DNA from: Pedobacter sp. B4-66
Lineage (GTDB): Bacteria; Bacteroidota; Bacteroidia; Sphingobacteriales; Sphingobacteriaceae
Assembly: GCF_018492665.1 (NCBI RefSeq)
Contig: NZ_JAFVME010000001.1
Span: 434,001-498,000 of the forward strand
Length of the DNA stretch: 64,000 bases
Direction of reading: 5' to 3'
Shown here: one piece after another, positions 8,985 through 17,806 of the stretch
Layout: every line of letters begins with the position of its first letter
Numbering within the stretch: position 1 is the stretch's first letter
The notes under the pieces: model-generated
Seen by the model: the letters and a program-made list of their open reading frames with translations, nothing else
Database searches by the model: none
What the model was told of the DNA's origin: nothing
Program-made: the position numbers and the translations under genes

Positions 8985-9116
8985 GGTCCGAAAAACAACC
9001 TAAAATACAGTCGTCCCTTACACCATACTTAAAGGGACCTTGTTCGTACCTCGTTCGACCACAGTCGAACAAAGCCCGAACAAGTCACGTTCAAGAACCG
9101 ATCTACTTTTCGGACC
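8985..9116. repeat. Branched inverted-repeat element (possible structured RNA or mobile mini-element)
   Basis: An outer perfect 10-bp stem, GGTCCGAAAA (8985-8994) with TTTTCGGACC (9107-9116), encloses three more stems: GTCCCTT/AAGGGAC (9013-9019, 9032-9038), CTTGTTCG/CGAACAAG (9039-9046, 9077-9084), and nested in the last GTTCGAC/GTCGAAC (9053-9059, 9064-9070) with loop CACA. The whole 132 bases can fold as one closed multi-branch structure on either strand. No open frame is present. No known RNA family was recognised, and no target-site duplication is obvious. Confidence 0.6.
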
Positions 9117-9134
9117 AAAAAAAATCCTATAAAA

Positions 9135-9166
9135 AAAGTGATAATGAAATTTATCATTACCACTTT
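9135..9166 (-). terminator. Terminator after the prolyl oligopeptidase gene
   Basis: On the minus strand AAAGTGGTAATGA pairs with TCATTATCACTTT (13 bp, one G-T pair), followed by seven T. It lies about 20 bases after the stop of the S9 peptidase. Confidence 0.85.
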
Positions 9167-9187
9167 CTTATATTTCTTTAAAAAACG

Positions 9188-11326
9188 TTACTTATACCCC
9201 AACCCCATATTGTAAAATAGAAACGCCCATTTGTCGGCAATCTCTTCAATAGCTTTATCTGTAGGTTTCCCGGCACCATGCCCGGCGTTGGTCTGTATAC
9301 TAATCAGTACCGGTGCATCACCTCCCTGCATAGCTTGTAATGTTGCTGCAAACTTAAAAGAGTGCGCAGGTACCACCCTATCGTCATGATCTGCGGTAGT
9401 AACTAGTGTTGCCGGATATTTCACACCTGCTTTTAAAGCTTGTACCGGCGAATACTTATGTAAGTATTCGAACATTTCTTTTGAATCTTCTGATGTTCCA
9501 TAATCATAGCTCCAGCCTGCTCCTGCCGTAAATTTATGATAGCGCAACATATCCATCACCCCTACAGCCGGAAATGCTACCTTAAATAACTCTGGTCGCT
9601 GCGCCATGGTAGCGCCCACAAGCAAGCCACCATTTGAACCGCCCATTATAGCCAGGTAATCTTTAGAAGTATACTTATTTGAAATCAGGTACTCAGCCGC
9701 AGCGATAAAGTCGTCAAATACATTTTGCTTTTGCAATTTGGTTCCTGCCAGATGCCATTTCTCACCATACTCGCCACCACCACGAAGATTAGGAACAGCA
9801 TAAACTCCGCCTTGCTCTAACAAAACGACTACCGAAGTACTAAATGCAGGAGTTAAACTGACGTTAAAACCTCCGTAGCCATATAACACAGTAGGATTTT
9901 TGCCATTTAACAAGATTCCCTTTTTATAGGTGATAATCATTGGCACTTTAGTCCCGTCTTTAGAAGTATAGAATATCTGCTTAGACTCATATTTTGAAGG
10001 ATCGAAATCGATACCCGGCTTTTTATACACCTCCGATTTACCCGTAGTTACCGAATATTTAAAGATTGTAGTGGGATAAACATATGATGTAAAGGTATAA
10101 AACAACTCAAGCTCTTTCTTTTTACTGCCAAAACCAACAGCAGTACCTATTCCGGGCAATTTAATTTCATGCTCCAATTTACCGTCCATATCGTATTGCA
10201 ACACCATCGAAACTGCATCCTTTATGTAGTTGGCAAATAACTTACCCCCTCCGGTTGATGGACTTAATACGTTATCCGTTTCTTTAATCAGGTCTTTCCA
10301 GTTTGCCGGTTTAGGGTCGGCAGCATCAACAGTAACAATACGTCCGTTTGGTGCGTTCAGATTAGTATATATGTATAGCTTGCTACCAATGTTATCAATA
10401 ATGCTATGGTTTTGCTCAAAATTATCAACCACAGGGATGATTGCAGCGTTGGCTACAGAAAGATCCTTTATATACAATTCATTGCCAGAGGTAGAGTTTG
10501 CGGCAGAGATAATTAGGTAATGTTCATCTTCTGTTAAACCTGCGCCAATATACCTGCGCGGAGTTTTTGCTCCACCAAACACTAACTGATCGTCTTTCTG
10601 CGAAGTTCCCAGTGTATGAAAATACAATTTATGCTGTTCCGTTAAACCGGATAGCTGACTACCTTCTTTTGGTTTATCATAACTGCTATAATAAAAACCG
10701 GTATTACCTTGCCATGCGATCCCGGAGAATTTCACATCTGTTAGTGTATCGCCAATAATTGATTTATCGGCTGCATGCATTACGACAACGCTAGTCCAGT
10801 CTGAACCACCTGCCGACAACTGATAAGCCACCAAACTACCATCTTTAGAAAAGCTGATATCTGCCAATGAAGTGGTAGCATCTTTAGAGAAAGAATTGGG
10901 ATCGAGAAACACTTCGGGCTCCCCTCCTTCTTTTTGGCGATACAGAACGCTTTGGTTTTGCAAGCCTGTGTTTTTATAGAAATAAGTATAATCGCCTTCT
11001 TTAAATGGCTGAGAATACTTTTCGTAGTTCATCAACTTTGTTAGTCGCTCCTTTATGTTTTTTCGGTAAGGAATTTGAGCCAGGTACTTCTGGGTTACTG
11101 CATTTTCTGCTTTTACCCATGCTTTTGTGTCTTCTGCACGATCATCTTCCAGCCAACGGTACGGATCTTCTACTACAGTTCCAAAATAGGTGTCTTTTAT
11201 ATTTTCTTTTTTCGTTTCCGGATAAGTTATGGTCATTTTTTGCAATGTATTGTTTTTTTGAGCCTGAGCAAAAGTAGGGAACATAATGACAAGTGCTAGC
11301 AGACTGCTTTTAAATGTTATTTTCAT
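9188..11326 (-). CDS. Secreted prolyl oligopeptidase (S9A family)
   Basis: A 712-residue serine peptidase that cleaves short peptides after proline; probably periplasmic. The ATG at 11326 gives a classic signal peptide (MKITFKSSLLALVIMFPTFA, cleavage near AQAQ); the TTG two codons upstream is less likely. The N-terminal beta-propeller begins with PYRWLEDDRAEDTKAWV, and the C-terminal alpha/beta-hydrolase domain has nucleophile Ser at about 564 (GGSNGGLLVGA), Asp in TTADHDDRVVP and His in TNAGHGAGKP. Length is normal for the family. It is a single gene with its own terminator, divergent from the M1 aminopeptidase, which suggests shared peptide scavenging (inference). Confidence 0.95.
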   Translation of the reverse strand: MKITFKSSLLALVIMFPTFAQAQKNNTLQKMTITYPETKKENIKDTYFGTVVEDPYRWLEDDRAEDTKAWVKAENAVTQKYLAQIPYRKNIKERLTKLMNYEKYSQPFKEGDYTYFYKNTGLQNQSVLYRQKEGGEPEVFLDPNSFSKDATTSLADISFSKDGSLVAYQLSAGGSDWTSVVVMHAADKSIIGDTLTDVKFSGIAWQGNTGFYYSSYDKPKEGSQLSGLTEQHKLYFHTLGTSQKDDQLVFGGAKTPRRYIGAGLTEDEHYLIISAANSTSGNELYIKDLSVANAAIIPVVDNFEQNHSIIDNIGSKLYIYTNLNAPNGRIVTVDAADPKPANWKDLIKETDNVLSPSTGGGKLFANYIKDAVSMVLQYDMDGKLEHEIKLPGIGTAVGFGSKKKELELFYTFTSYVYPTTIFKYSVTTGKSEVYKKPGIDFDPSKYESKQIFYTSKDGTKVPMIITYKKGILLNGKNPTVLYGYGGFNVSLTPAFSTSVVVLLEQGGVYAVPNLRGGGEYGEKWHLAGTKLQKQNVFDDFIAAAEYLISNKYTSKDYLAIMGGSNGGLLVGATMAQRPELFKVAFPAVGVMDMLRYHKFTAGAGWSYDYGTSEDSKEMFEYLHKYSPVQALKAGVKYPATLVTTADHDDRVVPAHSFKFAATLQAMQGGDAPVLISIQTNAGHGAGKPTDKAIEEIADKWAFLFYNMGLGYK

Positions 11327-11457
11327 AGCCAAAATTGTTTTACCTGAAGTCTATTATTGTATTTCTACTTATAAAAATAAACAAAAAATACGCACACAAC
11401 ACTGTTACTTTTCTTTATTACTATGAATACGTAACTTGGGCGCTTTAATTTGCTTCT

Positions 11458-13935
11458 ATGAAGAACTTATTTTACAAATCGGCTTGTGTTGGACTGGCAC
11501 TTATTTTAACGTCTAACTGTGTTTGGGCTCAGGTAGAAAAGACAGACGACATCAGTAAAAACTCGCCTTACCATGCTTCAGCAACCAAAATAAATGCACT
11601 GGTACATACGAAATTAGATGTAAAGTTCGATTATTCAAAGCGCCATCTACTTGGCAAGGAATGGGTTACCTTAAAGCCTTATGCCTATGCCACAGATTCG
11701 TTAACACTTGATGCAAAAGGCATGGATATCAGAACCATTGCTCTGGTAAACGGAAAAAATCTGCAAACGTTAAAGTACACTTACGATGAAGATCAGCTAA
11801 AAATACAGTTGGGAAAGAAATTCTTACCCGGCGAGGCTTACACCATCTTTATTGATTACACGGCAAAACCTGATGAGTTAAAAGTAAAGGGTAGTGCTGC
11901 CATAACTGATGCAAAAGGTCTGTATTTTATTAACCCTGATAGCGCAGTTAAAGGAAAACCTGTACAGATTTGGACTCAGGGAGAAACAGAAGCTTCTTCT
12001 GCCTGGTTCCCTACAATAGATAAACCAAATCAGAAAACTACAGCCGAAATTAGCATTACCGCACCTGCAAAATATGTAACCTTATCGAACGGAAAACTGG
12101 TAAGTCAGCTAAAGAACACCAATGGAACCCGTACAGATACCTGGAAAATGGATCTACCTCACTCTCCTTATTTATTTATGATGGCTGTTGGCGATTTCAA
12201 GATCTATCGCGATAAATGGAAAACTAAAGAGGTAAACTATTATCTGGAGCCCGCTTATGCTCCTTATGCGAAACAAATTTTCGGGCTTACCCCAGAAATG
12301 ATAGACTTCTATTCTAAAACACTGGGAATCGATTATCCATGGAATAAATATAGTCAGATTGTAGTTCGCGATTATGTGAGTGGTGCAATGGAAAATACCA
12401 CTGCAACCTTACATGGCGCTTATGTACAACGCACACCAAGAGAAATGCTCGATGAAAGTTTCGGACAAGCAGAAAGCACTATAGCACACGAACTGTTTCA
12501 TCAGTGGTTTGGCGATTACGTTACTGCCGAAAGCTGGAGTAACTTAACTGTAAACGAATCTTTTGCGAATTACAGCGAGTATTTATGGGCAGAACATAAA
12601 TACGGAAAAGATCCTGCTGACGCCCATAACTACGAAGATATGAGTCAGTATTTGGGTTCTAAAAAGGAGTCGCTAAAGAACCTTGTCCGTTTCCATTATG
12701 TGGATAAAGAAGAAGTTTTCGATGCAGTATCATATCAAAAAGGAGGTCGAATTTTGAACATGATGCGCAATTATTTGGGAGATAAAGTTTTCTTTAAAGG
12801 CTTAAATATCTATCTGAAACAGAATGCCTTTAAAAATGGAGAAGCACATCAATTGCGTTTAGCCATGGAGGAAGCAAGCGGACAGGACATGAACTGGTTC
12901 TTTAATCAGTGGTATTTTAATGCCGGTCATCCTAAAATAACTATTGATTATGCCTGGGATGAAACTATAAAAACACAGAAAGTTACACTTAAGCAAACTC
13001 AGGCAGGCGATCCGTTTACCTTGCCTATGGCCATAGATGTGTACAGTGGTGGCAGTAAAAAACGCTATCAGGTAACATTTAAAGATGCGGTACAGACTTT
13101 CACATTCGCTAGCACAACTAAGCCCGACCTTGTAAACGTTGATGCCGACAAAGTTCTATTGGCTGAAAAAGACGATCATAAATCTTTAGGTGAATTTGCT
13201 TTTCAGTATGCTCACGCTCCATTGTTTATGGACAGACTTGAAGCTATAGATGCTGCCGGAAAAAACAAAAAAAATGCGGAAGGGGCAAAAGTTTTGCTTT
13301 CGGCATTAAATGACAAGTATTACTCTTTAAGAATACAGGCACTTGATTCTATTGCTTCTGATGATTCAGAGCTTTTTAGATCTGCTATGCCTGCCATTCA
13401 AAAGCTTGCTGCCGCTGATCCGAATACAACTGTACAGGCTCAGGCAATTTCTATTATAGGCGGTAATAAAAATGCTGCCGATCTACCATTGTTTAAAAAA
13501 GGATTGGGAAGTAAATCGTATGCAGTTCAGGGGGCGTCGTTACTAGCACTTGCATTACAGCAACCTGAAGAGGCTTTAGCTACAGCAAGAGTACTTGAAA
13601 AAGACAACAAAGCTGCCCTTACACAAGCAATAGTAATTATTTATTCTAAATTTGGAACAGAGAAAGAGTTTCCTTTTATCACCGAAAAATTTGCTACCAT
13701 GTCTGGCCAGGATCAAATAGAACTTGTTCCTACTTATGTAAACATATTAGGTAAGGTTACCGACATTGACGCGCTAAAAAAGGGAATTGATCTTGTTAAA
13801 AGTATAGGATTAAAATATAAAAGTTACGGTTATAACGAATATGTAACTAACTATCTGGCTCGATTAAAACAGCAAAAACAAAGTGACTCGGCTAGTCTAA
13901 GCTATATTGACAGCGCAATTAATGAATTGAAATAA
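11458..13935 (+). CDS. M1 family zinc aminopeptidase, exported
   Basis: An 825-residue metallopeptidase. A signal peptide (MKNLFYKSACVGLALILTSN..VWAQ) directs export. The exopeptidase motif GAMEN is at 309-313 and the zinc site HELFHQWF..NE is at 344-348 with the third ligand Glu367. The Tyr-containing segment around DAVSYQKGGRIL fits the transition-state tyrosine region. After about residue 560 come HEAT-like helical repeats. It removes N-terminal amino acids from peptides. It is divergent from the S9 peptidase with about 130 bases between them, and is followed by a lipoprotein gene after 49 bases. Confidence 0.95.
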   Translation: MKNLFYKSACVGLALILTSNCVWAQVEKTDDISKNSPYHASATKINALVHTKLDVKFDYSKRHLLGKEWVTLKPYAYATDSLTLDAKGMDIRTIALVNGKNLQTLKYTYDEDQLKIQLGKKFLPGEAYTIFIDYTAKPDELKVKGSAAITDAKGLYFINPDSAVKGKPVQIWTQGETEASSAWFPTIDKPNQKTTAEISITAPAKYVTLSNGKLVSQLKNTNGTRTDTWKMDLPHSPYLFMMAVGDFKIYRDKWKTKEVNYYLEPAYAPYAKQIFGLTPEMIDFYSKTLGIDYPWNKYSQIVVRDYVSGAMENTTATLHGAYVQRTPREMLDESFGQAESTIAHELFHQWFGDYVTAESWSNLTVNESFANYSEYLWAEHKYGKDPADAHNYEDMSQYLGSKKESLKNLVRFHYVDKEEVFDAVSYQKGGRILNMMRNYLGDKVFFKGLNIYLKQNAFKNGEAHQLRLAMEEASGQDMNWFFNQWYFNAGHPKITIDYAWDETIKTQKVTLKQTQAGDPFTLPMAIDVYSGGSKKRYQVTFKDAVQTFTFASTTKPDLVNVDADKVLLAEKDDHKSLGEFAFQYAHAPLFMDRLEAIDAAGKNKKNAEGAKVLLSALNDKYYSLRIQALDSIASDDSELFRSAMPAIQKLAAADPNTTVQAQAISIIGGNKNAADLPLFKKGLGSKSYAVQGASLLALALQQPEEALATARVLEKDNKAALTQAIVIIYSKFGTEKEFPFITEKFATMSGQDQIELVPTYVNILGKVTDIDALKKGIDLVKSIGLKYKSYGYNEYVTNYLARLKQQKQSDSASLSYIDSAINELK

Positions 13936-13984
13936 CAACCAACAATTTGAATTAACACACAAACTAAATATACAAACCACACAA

Positions 13985-14510
13985 ATGACAAAGAAAACCA
14001 TCTTATTTTTGGCGCTCGCAGTTAGCGTAACACTCTCGTGTAAGACAAAAAAGAAAATCGTTCAAACCACTCCAGCTCCTGTAGAAAAACCAGCAGGCGA
14101 CACTGAACTTGACAACATTAGAAAAAATCTTCCTGAAAGTCAGGTAGAGCGTACAAATGCCGGAATTAAATTCACATTTAGCTCAGAGATTTTGTTTCCT
14201 ACCAACTCTTCGTATTTAAATGAAGGTTCAAAGAAGAGCATTTCGGATGTTGCAACTGTTTTAAAACAAAAAGATCCAAGTCGTAAAATCCTTATCGAAG
14301 GACACTCGGATAAAACTGGAACTGCAAAAATACAACCAATGGTTATCAGAAAAACGAGCAGTATCTGTTAAAAAATACCTGATTAGCTTAGGCATTAATG
14401 GCAATAGAATCGAAACTTCAGGATTAGGCGACACTCAGCCAATTGCTGACAATAAAACCAAAGAAGGACGTTTAAAAAACAGAAGAGTTGAAGTTACGTT
14501 GTTAAAGTAA
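13985..14510 (+). pseudogene. OmpA-domain lipoprotein with an apparent +1 frameshift
   Basis: The first frame (13985-14371) has a lipoprotein signal (LALAVSVTLSCK, lipobox Cys) and the front half of an OmpA/MotB peptidoglycan-binding domain (ILIEGHSDKTGTAK). It then breaks into an unrelated tail that stops at 14371. The rest of the domain continues in the next frame: NQWLSEKRAVSVKKYLISLG, then SGLGDTQPIADNKTKEGRLK and NRRVEVTLLK, stop at 14510. The shift maps to the A5 run at 14326-14330: with four A the frame reads TAKYNQWL, the normal family sequence. Either a true one-base insertion or a sequencing error. Without it the product would be a 174-residue lipoprotein anchoring the outer membrane to the wall. 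Confidence 0.85.
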
Positions 14511-14554
14511 CAGATAACTTTTAAAGATAAATAATTCAACCTAAGCCGGCCTGG

Positions 14555-15352
14555 TTAATAAAGTTCCTTTTGAAGCTGAAACAGATATTGAACTGCTTTA
14601 ACCAGTCGGCTACCATACCAGGAGAACATTTCTCCATCAACCAACATTACTTTTGCCTCAGGTATTACCTGCCTTATTTCTTCAAGATGTTCTTCTTTGA
14701 AGGGATAAGGTTCTGAGGATAAAAATATCAAATCAGGCTTTAATTGGGCCAGTTCGCTTAGCTCAATTTCAGGGTACCTTCTTTCTTTAATTACATTGCT
14801 AAGGCCATTTATTGCCAATATATTGTCTATAAAGGTGTCTCTGCCAGCCAGCATATATGGCTTTTTCCAGATCAGGTATGCAACTTTTTTATTGATTCCG
14901 TTTTGTACGGCTAAAGTTTGAAGATCATTGAAACCAGCGTTTATCAAATGATTTAAGTAAGAGGCCTCGGGTTGCCTGTCTACCAGCTCACCTATTTGTG
15001 TAATGGTTTTCTTGGCATCATCTAAAGTATAAATGTCGCTCATCCATACGGGATAATCTTCCATTAGCATTTCAATCTGCGATTGCTGGTTTTCTTCTTT
15101 ATTGCCAATGATCAGGTCGGGTTTTAGCTCCCTTATCAGTTCAATATTTAATTTCTTAGTGCCCCCTATTTTAGTTCGCTCCGCAAACTTTTCAATAGGA
15201 TGGATGCAGAATTTAGTGAGCCCTATTATTTCCTTATCCAGACCAAGCTCAAACAGCAACTCTGTTTGAGATGGCACTAAAGAGATAATCCGCTTTGGCG
15301 GATAGTTGATTAAAATTTCTCTGTTTAACTGATCTGTAAAACTGCGTTGCAT
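14555..15352 (-). CDS. Helical-backbone metal/cobalamin-binding protein (BtuF-like), no signal peptide
   Basis: A 265-residue member of the periplasmic-binding-protein fold with a helical backbone (class III; BtuF/FhuD type). Typical are RIISLVPSQTELLFELGL near the N-terminus, GTKKLNIELIRELKPDLIIG, and in the second lobe ELAQLKPDLIFLSSEPYPF. These proteins usually deliver cobalamin or iron chelates to an ABC importer. The start MQRSFTDQLNREI shows no signal peptide or lipobox, and no importer permease or ATPase of that type is nearby. It is either cytoplasmic or the start is mis-placed, but no upstream signal sequence is seen. The ligand is unknown. Confidence 0.8.
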   Translation of the reverse strand: MQRSFTDQLNREILINYPPKRIISLVPSQTELLFELGLDKEIIGLTKFCIHPIEKFAERTKIGGTKKLNIELIRELKPDLIIGNKEENQQSQIEMLMEDYPVWMSDIYTLDDAKKTITQIGELVDRQPEASYLNHLINAGFNDLQTLAVQNGINKKVAYLIWKKPYMLAGRDTFIDNILAINGLSNVIKERRYPEIELSELAQLKPDLIFLSSEPYPFKEEHLEEIRQVIPEAKVMLVDGEMFSWYGSRLVKAVQYLFQLQKELY

Positions 15353-15389
15353 GATGCAAAGATAAATGCTTCATTACATTACGAAGCAT

Positions 15390-17792
15390 TTATTCGTATT
15401 TCAGTGCCTTTACCGGATTGGCTTCAACTGCATTCTTTACCTGAACACTTACAGTAAGAGTCGTGATAAAAATAGAAACGATAAATGCTATAAAAAACGG
15501 TAAAACAGGCATTTCAATCCGGTATGCAAAGCCCGATAACCAATGCTGCGCAGCAATGTATATTAGTGGCCAGGCAACAACATTAGCACCTAGTATCAAC
15601 CATAAATAGCCCTTATTGAGTAGCAAGAATATATCTTTATTATCTGCTCCCAATACCTTCCTGATGGCGATTTCCTTAGTGCGCTGGCGAGTCATGAATG
15701 CTGCCAGTGAAAACAATCCGATCATGGAAAGCGAAATGGAAAGAAAGGAAAAAAGCTTGACCATTTGTTTGAAACGCTCATGAGTGATAAACAATTTCTT
15801 AAAGTCATGCTCAAGAAAAGTAAAGCTCAAAGGATATTCCGGGGATGCCTCTTTCCATACTTTATTGAGTTCAGCTATTACTTGTTTTTCTTTTCTCTGA
15901 TCGTACTTAATGAGATTGGCAAATCCATTATTTGGATAATCGGTAGCGTTAAATTTAGAGGCGGTATAGATAGTGGGGGCTGAGGACTTATCAAATCCTG
16001 AAACCTGTATATCTTTAATAATACCTATCACTTGTACTGTTACACTATCATTGTTATAAGTAATATATTTACCAAGCATATTGCCACCATATAGTTTTTC
16101 AAGACTCTCATTTAAAATAACAGCGCTTGAAGTATCCTGCTTGTGAGCTTTATCAAAGAACCTTCCGTTAAGCAATTTTGCCCCTACAACCTGCAATCCT
16201 TCTAAATTTACAAATACTGTTGCCAGTTCTTTCACCTCATTGTTATACTTATAGTTTGCGGTTAAATTTGGATGTCGGTGTACATTCCCATCGTTTGCGC
16301 CAACATATTTTACTCCATCTATATTTCTTGCATGTTCAGAAAGTATTTTACCCATAGGATCATCGACATAAATAACCCCGGTGGGATCAAAGCCTGGGTC
16401 TCTTGATTCCATGTATTTGATCTGACTGGAAATGATCATGATTCCAATAAAAAAGCCTACTGCAATAACAAATTGTATCCCAACCAGCCCTACTCTTAAT
16501 TTCGACCCCTTCTGTCCCTGAGCAAAATTACCTTTCAACACTTGATGAGGATTATAGGAAGAAAGGAATACAGCTGGGTAAACTCCCGAGAGTAAAGTAA
16601 TAAGAACCACCAGACTAATGAGCTGTAAAACAACAAGTCCAAAATTGTAGCTATTGATTATTGACAATGAAAGTGAAAATTGTTCATTTAAATAAGGAAG
16701 GAACAACTCCAGGAGAATAACCCCAAATATCAGCGCACAGAAACACTGCAAGAATGTTTCCAAAAAGAATTGCTTAATTAATGATGCCCTACTCGCACCA
16801 GTTACTTTTCTGATGCCCACTTCCTTTGCCCGTGAAACAGCCTGAGCGGTGAACATATTTATAAAATTAATGATGGAGATTAATAATAAAAGAGAAGACA
16901 GAAGAATGATAGGTTTTAACTGTGAAAACCAATCATCCTGATGCAGTGGCTGCTGATGTACACTATAAAAAGACTTGAATCGTACGGCAGGTTTATTTCC
17001 ATTTTTCAGATACTCTGAGGGCGACCACTTCCATTTTTTGAGTATCGCAGCCCGGAAGGGCTCATAGACTTTTTGGAGTACCTGACTCGTCTCTTCCTCA
17101 TTTTGTTTCCCGCTAAATTTCACGTAGGTGGGCCTGAAATTAAGAATCTGATCATTAAACTTAATGGGACTAGACTGAATAACAATACTGAGATCAAAAG
17201 TACCTGGGGTTTCAGGTTTTGCAATGACTCCAGTAATGGTATACGGTGCTATCCTTGACTGAGGCATTAATTTTACGACTTTGCCAATAGGATTGATATT
17301 TCCAAAATATTTCTTTGCAAATTCCTCTGTGATTACCATATCATTGAGGTTCTTAAATGACACAGCCGGATTCCCATAGATGAACTTATATGGAAAAACC
17401 GAAAAGAATTCGCTATTTGTTCTGTGTATATTATTTATAAGAAAAGGTTCTTTATTGTCGATAACAATAGCTTCCTCCTGTTTCGTTTCAAAGACATGAG
17501 TTACAGCTGTTACGTTAGGCAAACTGGTCTTTATCATTTCCGTTAGTCGCCCATCAGACTCTCCCCACCATTCTGCCTTTCCTTCCTTTAAAGAAAACAG
17601 ATCTAGTTCCTGCACCTGGTAAACTTTATCCAGTTCTTTGTCCCAGGTATCATAGCTCTTCTCATAATTGATATATAGCAGAATAAAAATAAAGCCAGCT
17701 AACCCAAGGGCCAGCCCACAAATATTGATTGCAGTATAAACCCTGTTTTTAATCAGATTGCGAAAGGCTATTTTGAGATTGAGTTTGAACAT
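15390..17792 (-). CDS. MacB/FtsX-type ABC transporter permease (array copy 10, end of second unit)
   Basis: An 800-residue inner-membrane protein with two MacB_PCD-FtsX repeats. The N-terminal TM helix (about 20-42) is followed by a periplasmic domain to about 285, three TM helices, a short cytoplasmic linker (NPHQVLKGN), then a second TM, a periplasmic domain and three TM helices. Coupling-helix motifs SRAKEVGIRKVTGA and QRTKEIAIRKVLGA face the ATPase. It ends ANPVKALKYE like all copies. It is closest to the copy just upstream (both start MFKLNLKIAFRNL.KNRVYTAINI). It is the last gene of the second sigma-54 unit, 14 bases behind its neighbour. The substrate is unknown. Confidence 0.93.
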   Translation of the reverse strand: MFKLNLKIAFRNLIKNRVYTAINICGLALGLAGFIFILLYINYEKSYDTWDKELDKVYQVQELDLFSLKEGKAEWWGESDGRLTEMIKTSLPNVTAVTHVFETKQEEAIVIDNKEPFLINNIHRTNSEFFSVFPYKFIYGNPAVSFKNLNDMVITEEFAKKYFGNINPIGKVVKLMPQSRIAPYTITGVIAKPETPGTFDLSIVIQSSPIKFNDQILNFRPTYVKFSGKQNEEETSQVLQKVYEPFRAAILKKWKWSPSEYLKNGNKPAVRFKSFYSVHQQPLHQDDWFSQLKPIILLSSLLLLISIINFINMFTAQAVSRAKEVGIRKVTGASRASLIKQFFLETFLQCFCALIFGVILLELFLPYLNEQFSLSLSIINSYNFGLVVLQLISLVVLITLLSGVYPAVFLSSYNPHQVLKGNFAQGQKGSKLRVGLVGIQFVIAVGFFIGIMIISSQIKYMESRDPGFDPTGVIYVDDPMGKILSEHARNIDGVKYVGANDGNVHRHPNLTANYKYNNEVKELATVFVNLEGLQVVGAKLLNGRFFDKAHKQDTSSAVILNESLEKLYGGNMLGKYITYNNDSVTVQVIGIIKDIQVSGFDKSSAPTIYTASKFNATDYPNNGFANLIKYDQRKEKQVIAELNKVWKEASPEYPLSFTFLEHDFKKLFITHERFKQMVKLFSFLSISLSMIGLFSLAAFMTRQRTKEIAIRKVLGADNKDIFLLLNKGYLWLILGANVVAWPLIYIAAQHWLSGFAYRIEMPVLPFFIAFIVSIFITTLTVSVQVKNAVEANPVKALKYE

Positions 17793-17806
17793 TATGTAGC
17801 GCTTAA

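Noticed and set aside
8985..9116. Reading the branched inverted-repeat element as a CRISPR array
   Set aside because: The repeats are inverted, short and not evenly spaced, and no cas gene is present.
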